Shown here piece by piece: positions 59,985 to 64,000 of a stretch of DNA of 64,000 bases. Position 1 is the stretch's first letter, and the number at the start of each line of letters is the position of its first letter. Under the pieces are notes generated by a model. The model had not been told where the DNA came from, made no database searches, and worked only from the letters and a program-made list of their open reading frames with translations. Source of the stretch: Aurantiochytrium sp. KH105. Lineage: Eukaryota; Sar; Bigyra; Thraustochytrida; Thraustochytriidae. The DNA lies in the NCBI GenBank assembly GCA_003116975.1, contig BGKB01000113.1:124001-188000 (forward strand), written 5' to 3'. A program made the position numbers and the translations under genes.

Positions 59985-60785
59985 TTATTCGTCGACCTTT
60001 TCGACATTGGCACCCTCGTCGTCTTTAACAGCGTCATCGTCTTGAGCGGTCTCGTCGTCTTTAGCAGCGTCATCGTCTTTGGCAGCGTCATCGTCGTTGT
60101 CAACCTCTTCATCCTTTTTGGCGTCAACGTCTGGGGTATTTTCAGCATCAGACTCTTTCGGCGCCCCCGAATCGCTGAGCGTGCCTATAAGTGGGTACTT
60201 GAGGTAGTACTTGTCGATCCAGTCGTCGAGGATTTTGAGATCCTTTGGATCGAGACCGTCCAAGCTAGTGTTCGTGACATCTTCCGGCTTGAGGGACATG
60301 AGTGCGAGCGCGCGCTGAGCGTTGTGGCCTGCAAAAAGGTGGTACCCGCCCCCAGGTCCATAAAAGCTTTCTCCGCTCGAGACGTCAAAAACGAGTCCCC
60401 GAGCAGCGATGTAAATCGGGGCACCGGCCTCGCCAGTGGCGGTGGCGAGCTCCTCTGGCGAGATGACGCGTTGCTCGATGACTTTGCCGAGCTTGACGAA
60501 CTTTGCGCGAAAGTTCTCGAGCTCCTCTTCATCGACATCCTCCTTGTTCTTGCCGAACCATGCGCCGTACGTCTCTGTGAGATTTTCCTTGTCGAGGGCG
60601 TTGCTCACGTCGAAAATCTCGCCGCGCAGGCCAACGTAGGCGTGCGCTTTTTCGCCGCCTTCGCCGGTGAACCTTGCAAGCTGCGGAAGGCTCATGTCGC
60701 GGCGCCGACCCTTGGCCGGGTACCTGCCGCCGAGGTCCTCCTCGGCGGCCGCGCCGGCCTCACCTCCCGTCGAGGCGTTTCCCAT
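59985..60785 (-). CDS. Tandem cytochrome-b5-like (MAPR/PGRMC-type) protein, predicted N-myristoylated
   Basis: 266 residues. It begins MGNASTGG, a good N-myristoylation signal (Gly2, Thr6); there is no TM, unlike animal PGRMC. Residues ~30-108 look like a first degenerate b5-like unit (LPQLARF...YVGLRGEIFDVSNAL) without the Tyr/Gly heme loop. Residues ~108-190 are the canonical unit: SPEELATATG, IYIAARGLVFDVSSG, FYGPGGGYHLFAGHNAQRALALMSL. Tyr148 aligns with the PGRMC1 heme-ligand Tyr113 and Tyr142 with Tyr107. The C-terminal ~60 residues are an acidic KDDDAA-type repeat. MAPR proteins bind heme and assist P450s and sterol metabolism. The stop is 69 bp from that of the acidic protein on the other strand. 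Confidence 0.85.
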   Translation of the reverse strand: MGNASTGGEAGAAAEEDLGGRYPAKGRRRDMSLPQLARFTGEGGEKAHAYVGLRGEIFDVSNALDKENLTETYGAWFGKNKEDVDEEELENFRAKFVKLGKVIEQRVISPEELATATGEAGAPIYIAARGLVFDVSSGESFYGPGGGYHLFAGHNAQRALALMSLKPEDVTNTSLDGLDPKDLKILDDWIDKYYLKYPLIGTLSDSGAPKESDAENTPDVDAKKDEEVDNDDDAAKDDDAAKDDETAQDDDAVKDDEGANVEKVDE

Positions 60786-60904
60786 CCTGCCTGGTGCAGC
60801 GCCGCGGGCCTCGCGCGCGTCGGTCCGTCAATTGATTGCCTGCTCGATCGATCGTCCGATCGCCAGGTCGATGGCGAGTTGCAAGTTGTTTTCGTTGACG
60901 AGGC

Positions 60905-61015
60905 TCGGTTGATGCCTATTTTGCAAATGCAAATGCACAAATGCAAATGTCAATGCAAAAAAAAAGCAAATCTCAATGCCAATGCCAATGCTCATGCCAA
61001 TGTGATGTGATGCAG
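60905..61015. repeat. CAAATG/CAATGC short-repeat tract
   Basis: Imperfect hexamer-like repeats (GCAAATGCAAATG..., CAATGCCAATGCC...) in the 5' region of the MAPR gene, 120-230 bp from its start. Confidence 0.75.
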
Positions 61016-61949
61016 ATGTGATGCCCTGCGTTGCGATTCAAGCACAATGAGACCAATTCATCGTTGCATGCATTGGTTGCTTGCGGTACTTGTGTTTTTA
61101 TTTAACCTTTGCCTAAGCCTTGCCTAAACCTGTCTTGCCTAGACTTCCTTCACACATTGATCGTAGCCTCTACTCGATAGAAACCAGAGACGCGTCTCTT
61201 TTCCGGCCTCTCTTCCGCGTAAGTAGCCCCATCCTCTGCAAAGCTCTGGCCACGTCCTCCATTTGCGCCTCATTGATAGTGAATCCCTTGGGTGACGTAC
61301 GTCAGCAACCCCTACCCACCTTACGTGCCGGCTGCTCGTACTTGTTCTACAGGCGGCGCGGCGAGGGCTCATAACCAGGCAATTAAGGCGGAGATGCCCG
61401 GGCGCCGCTGCAAGTGGGGAAGGGCAAGGGCGGAAAGCGCGGCGCGCAAGTGGAGCTTCAGCGCGCGCAAGTGGAGGTTGCGCGCGATAGCGCAGTGGGC
61501 GCGCGCAGCTGCAAGCAATCCAATCCGCGATCGAAACCGAGGCAGCAAACACGGACGCCCGCACGCACGCACGCACGCAAGCTCGCCAGCTCCATCGCGC
61601 GCGCGCTCAGGTACGTCGGGGTCCCGAGGCCGCCGCCCGCGCCGCGCTCGTCGCGAGACGCGTTCGGCGCGGCGGGGCGGGGAAGGGGCGGGAGAAGGGA
61701 TGACGGACGATCGATGGAGCAGGAGCACGGACGCCTGCGCAGTTCGCGGGTCACAGGACGCTCGCTGCGCGCGTGCGGCGGCGAGGAGGGGAGACGCGCA
61801 CGGGGGGAGACGCGGGGATGACGGGCATGAAGACTGACGATGGCGAGGGTGCGTGCTTGCTGGCTTGCTTGGTTTCTTGTTGGCCTGCGGATGGTACATG
61901 GCGCGATGGTGGATGACACACAGATTGAACGAGGAGAGGACTGAGGAAG
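61016..61949. other. Divergent 5' region of SDHC
   Basis: About 930 bp, turning GC- and Arg-codon-rich toward the right. Frames on both strands look like composition artefacts. No supported gene. Confidence 0.5.
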
Positions 61950-62438
61950 ATGCTCGCCCGCCAGACGCCCATGGTGCGCGGCCTCGCCGCCGCGTGCGCC
62001 GGCCGTAACACCCTCACGGCCGCCCGCAAGCCGCTCGCGACCCAGATGACGCACGTCACGGACCTCTCGACCTCGAGCAAGGACGAGCGCCCCGTGTCCC
62101 CGCACATTCTCATTTACGCGTGGCCCCTTGCCGCCATCTCTTCGGTCACGACGCGCGTCACGGGCGGTCTGCTCGCGGTCGGCGTCTACGGTATTGGTAT
62201 TGGCTCCCTTCTGGGCGGTGACATGCCGGCCACCATGGCGAGCCTCGGCGCCTCGGGTCTCGGTCCGCTCGTCAAGCTCAGCGTCGCTTTCCCCCTCTCG
62301 TACCACTTTCTCGGCGCTACCCGCCACTTTTACTGGGAGAAGTTCCCCGAGGGCCTCAACGTTGACTCGCAGCGCATGTCCTCCATCGGCATCTTTGCTG
62401 GTTCTGGCCTGATCAGCTTCATCCTCATGTTCCTGTAG
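61950..62438 (+). CDS. SDHC: Succinate dehydrogenase cytochrome b560 subunit, mitochondrial
   Basis: 162 residues. Membrane anchor of complex II that helps bind heme b and ubiquinone. The N-terminal ~30 residues are an Arg/Ala-rich presequence. The core starts at ERPVSPHILIYAWPL, the family hallmark. SSVTTRVTGGLL follows, carrying the Ser and Arg of the quinone site. The third helix LSYHFLGATRHFYWE holds conserved His residues including the heme-ligand candidate. Three TM helices (~49-75, ~85-115, ~140-162) fit the family. Partner SDHA, SDHB and SDHD genes are not in this window. Confidence 0.93.
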   Translation: MLARQTPMVRGLAAACAGRNTLTAARKPLATQMTHVTDLSTSSKDERPVSPHILIYAWPLAAISSVTTRVTGGLLAVGVYGIGIGSLLGGDMPATMASLGASGLGPLVKLSVAFPLSYHFLGATRHFYWEKFPEGLNVDSQRMSSIGIFAGSGLISFILMFL

Positions 62439-63206
62439 TCAGCGTTTTCTTTTTCCCCAAAAATTACTTTGTGCAGAGGAAATTGAAAAAGAAGATGGAT
62501 ACAGAGAGCAAGAGAGCAGGCAGGTAGATCATTGCCGGACTCGAGTCGTCCAAGACGGGGATGTCTGCGTTTCCCAAGGTCGAATCGGCCCGGTTTAATA
62601 ACTAACAAAGAAACAGATCTGGGTTCACGTCGCGTCATCCAAAAAGTATCAGACACAAAAGTAAGCTTGCTTTCACGGGCAAAGAGGGTCAAGGTCTTGG
62701 CCGCGCTCGCTTTCAATCTGGATTTGAAAGGCGGGCCTCAAGTTTATGGCCACGTTCGTTGCTTGTCCTTTTTTCTTTTTTCTTCATCTTTGGTAACTTC
62801 TGCTTGCTTGCTTGCTTTCAATCCGGATTTTTAAATTTTAATTAAAATACCATTGCTGCGCGGTACTTTGATTGAGCTTGTTATGGGAACCTTGGACCAC
62901 ATCCAATTGACGCTGGGGCGTACTGCAACTGGTCCGCGGCTCTGTGGAGATAAAATATCCGGCAAAGCTCACCCGATTCGACTTGCTTTCACACATGAAA
63001 ATCTTCGGCTTTCGTAACGCGCGGGGTTGACGTAGACATAATGCTTACTCTGCAAACGGTTTGCGGGAAAGTGATGCGGTGCTTTCAACTTGCATGGGCC
63101 GACGTAATAATGGAAAAAATGTTTACATTCGAAGATGTGATTCGAAACTATCATAGTAAAAAGAAGTACGAACCCATTTGCTATGACCAGTAGACCCGAG
63201 GCACGA
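62439..63206. other. Intergenic region between SDHC and PDI-like gene
   Basis: About 770 bp between convergent genes. The phrase GCTTTCAATC[T/C]GGATTT occurs twice (near 62708 and 62815). (CTTG)n stub near 62800, AT-rich run near 62830. No gene supported. Confidence 0.5.
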
Positions 63207-63998
63207 TCAATCTTCGGCAAGGAAGGCGTCGAGATCAAAGTCATCGTCATCATCGGCCACCTCTGGAGGCTGGCCCTCCTCGCCGTCCCAAGGCTCGACA
63301 GTCTGAATGCGCGGCCAGCCTCCATCAAAGAATTCTCCCAATGTTTTTGCCGATGCAGCAAACGCAGAGAGTGCGCCCCCCGTGAATCCAGAACCGCGCA
63401 TGGGAAGAGCAAGCTCCTGTGCACCGTGGCGACGTAGAAGGAGCACCGCAGGAAAACCGAACTCAAGCGAATACGCCTCTTCCCACGCGGGCTGAGCGCC
63501 AGCCTCGACCCATGCAAAAGGCATGTGACGCGCCTTGCGTTGCGCGTCTTCGAGCTCGGCAATGAGCTCCTCGCGACCCTGCTTGCCCGAGTCAAGAATG
63601 TGCGGCAGGAATGCAATCACGCATTTGCTCTGCGCCCCGCACGTGTCCTCGAAGTCAGCTTGCGATACCAGTTCCGGGATCTCCAGACTCACCTGGCCGC
63701 CGTGACGTTCAAAGGCCTCAAGACTCCACGCCACGATTGCCTCGGCGGACCGTTCCATTTGGTAGTCTTCTGCAGCGTCATCGTCCTTGTTCATGGCGCC
63801 CGGAGGAAAAAACTTGATGGTGGGAAAGCCCTGGATTCCGAAACGCTGCGCAAGGGCCTCGTTCGCGGTGGCGTCGACATTGGCAATCACAACGCCGCTG
63901 CCCGCAAGCTCTGAAGCGGCTTGCGCCCATTCTGGGTGCAGGCGCTGACAGTGCCCGCACCATGGTGCGGTAAAGCTCACCAAGAAGGCGTCGTCACT
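63207..63998 (-). CDS. Protein disulfide-isomerase-like thioredoxin protein (5' end beyond window)
   Basis: 264 codons are visible and the frame runs off the right edge. It opens within a thioredoxin domain: FLVSFTAPWCGHCQRLHPEW with the redox CGHC, then NVDATANEALAQRFGIQGFPTIKFFPPG with the cis-proline. A second, redox-inactive thioredoxin-like domain follows (SKCVIAFLPHILDSG ... PAWEEAYSLEFGFPAVLLLRR). The end is acidic (DDDDDFDLDAFLAED) with no KDEL-type signal visible. The architecture resembles PDIA6/P5: catalytic domain, b-type domain, acidic tail. An ER role is inferred from the family; the signal peptide would lie outside the window. Confidence 0.88.
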   Translation of the reverse strand, partial: SDDAFLVSFTAPWCGHCQRLHPEWAQAASELAGSGVVIANVDATANEALAQRFGIQGFPTIKFFPPGAMNKDDDAAEDYQMERSAEAIVAWSLEAFERHGGQVSLEIPELVSQADFEDTCGAQSKCVIAFLPHILDSGKQGREELIAELEDAQRKARHMPFAWVEAGAQPAWEEAYSLEFGFPAVLLLRRHGAQELALPMRGSGFTGGALSAFAASAKTLGEFFDGGWPRIQTVEPWDGEEGQPPEVADDDDDFDLDAFLAED

Positions 63999-64000
63999 TT

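Noticed and set aside
1-64000. Retrovirus-like, Polinton-like or other viral elements
   Set aside because: Looked for reverse transcriptase, integrase, capsid or long terminal repeat signatures in the translated frames and intergenic DNA; none recognised.
1-64000. Bacterial-type operon or CRISPR array
   Set aside because: Gene content is eukaryotic, genes alternate strands, and tandem arrays have no spacer structure.

Overview
The window looks like nuclear DNA of a compact, GC-rich, intron-poor eukaryotic microbe. Long uninterrupted reading frames (up to 1673 codons) encode purely eukaryotic proteins: a myosin, PI4-kinase beta, SIN3, cytosolic GlnRS, an Hsp110 relative, a MAP3K-type kinase, a THH1/TOM1/TOM3 membrane protein and a G8-domain surface protein. 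There are also two intron-containing tRNA-Trp genes with Pol III T-tracts. A stramenopile, and within it a thraustochytrid-like labyrinthulomycete, is my best guess; this rests on gene content, GC bias and gene density, not on a phylogenetic test. I see no retrovirus-like or viral element, no CRISPR, no rRNA and no operons. One short non-autonomous DNA transposon is visible.

Layout. 1-4130: tail of a plus-strand gene, an Hsp110-like/TPR fusion on minus, and a small minus-strand membrane protein whose frame contains a TGA. 4197-7238: protein kinase on minus, followed by a 2.4 kb GC-rich, repeat-filled 5' region. 9.6-13.9 kb: three plus-strand genes (two-TM protein, coiled-coil protein, membrane-anchored BAG-like protein). 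14.1-17.0 kb: PI4K beta (minus). 18.0-26.1 kb: GlnRS and a multidomain myosin (plus). 26.5-27.2 kb: inverted pair of tRNA-Trp genes. 27.6-37.7 kb: secreted FAD oxidoreductase, coiled-coil protein, spermidine synthase with a membrane tail, G8-domain protein, alpha/beta hydrolase. 37.8-49.8 kb: WW/coiled-coil protein, MCC beta subunit, carboxypeptidase-like/GGCT-like fusion, MORN protein, TOM1-like protein. 51.3-56.7 kb: a twin-CX9C frame and SIN3 in the same frame, separated only by TAA plus two codons. 56.8-57.6 kb: 827-bp MITE-like element. 57.8-64 kb: acidic protein with one short intron, myristoylated tandem cytochrome-b5-like (MAPR) protein, SDHC, and a PDI-like protein that runs off the edge.

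Genes alternate strand often, giving several divergent pairs with shared 5' regions and tightly spaced convergent pairs (69 bp between stops at 59.9 kb). Two recurring non-coding patterns stand out. Short perfect tandem repeats, different for each gene, lie just 5' of many start codons. A palindromic octamer, TAGGCCTA, occurs five times, always intergenic and upstream of plus-strand genes. Functional groupings are loose: chaperone partners (Hsp110-like, BAG-like, PDI), phosphoinositide and membrane traffic (PI4KB, PH/PX-type myosin), and mitochondrial metabolism (MCC beta, SDHC, twin CX9C).
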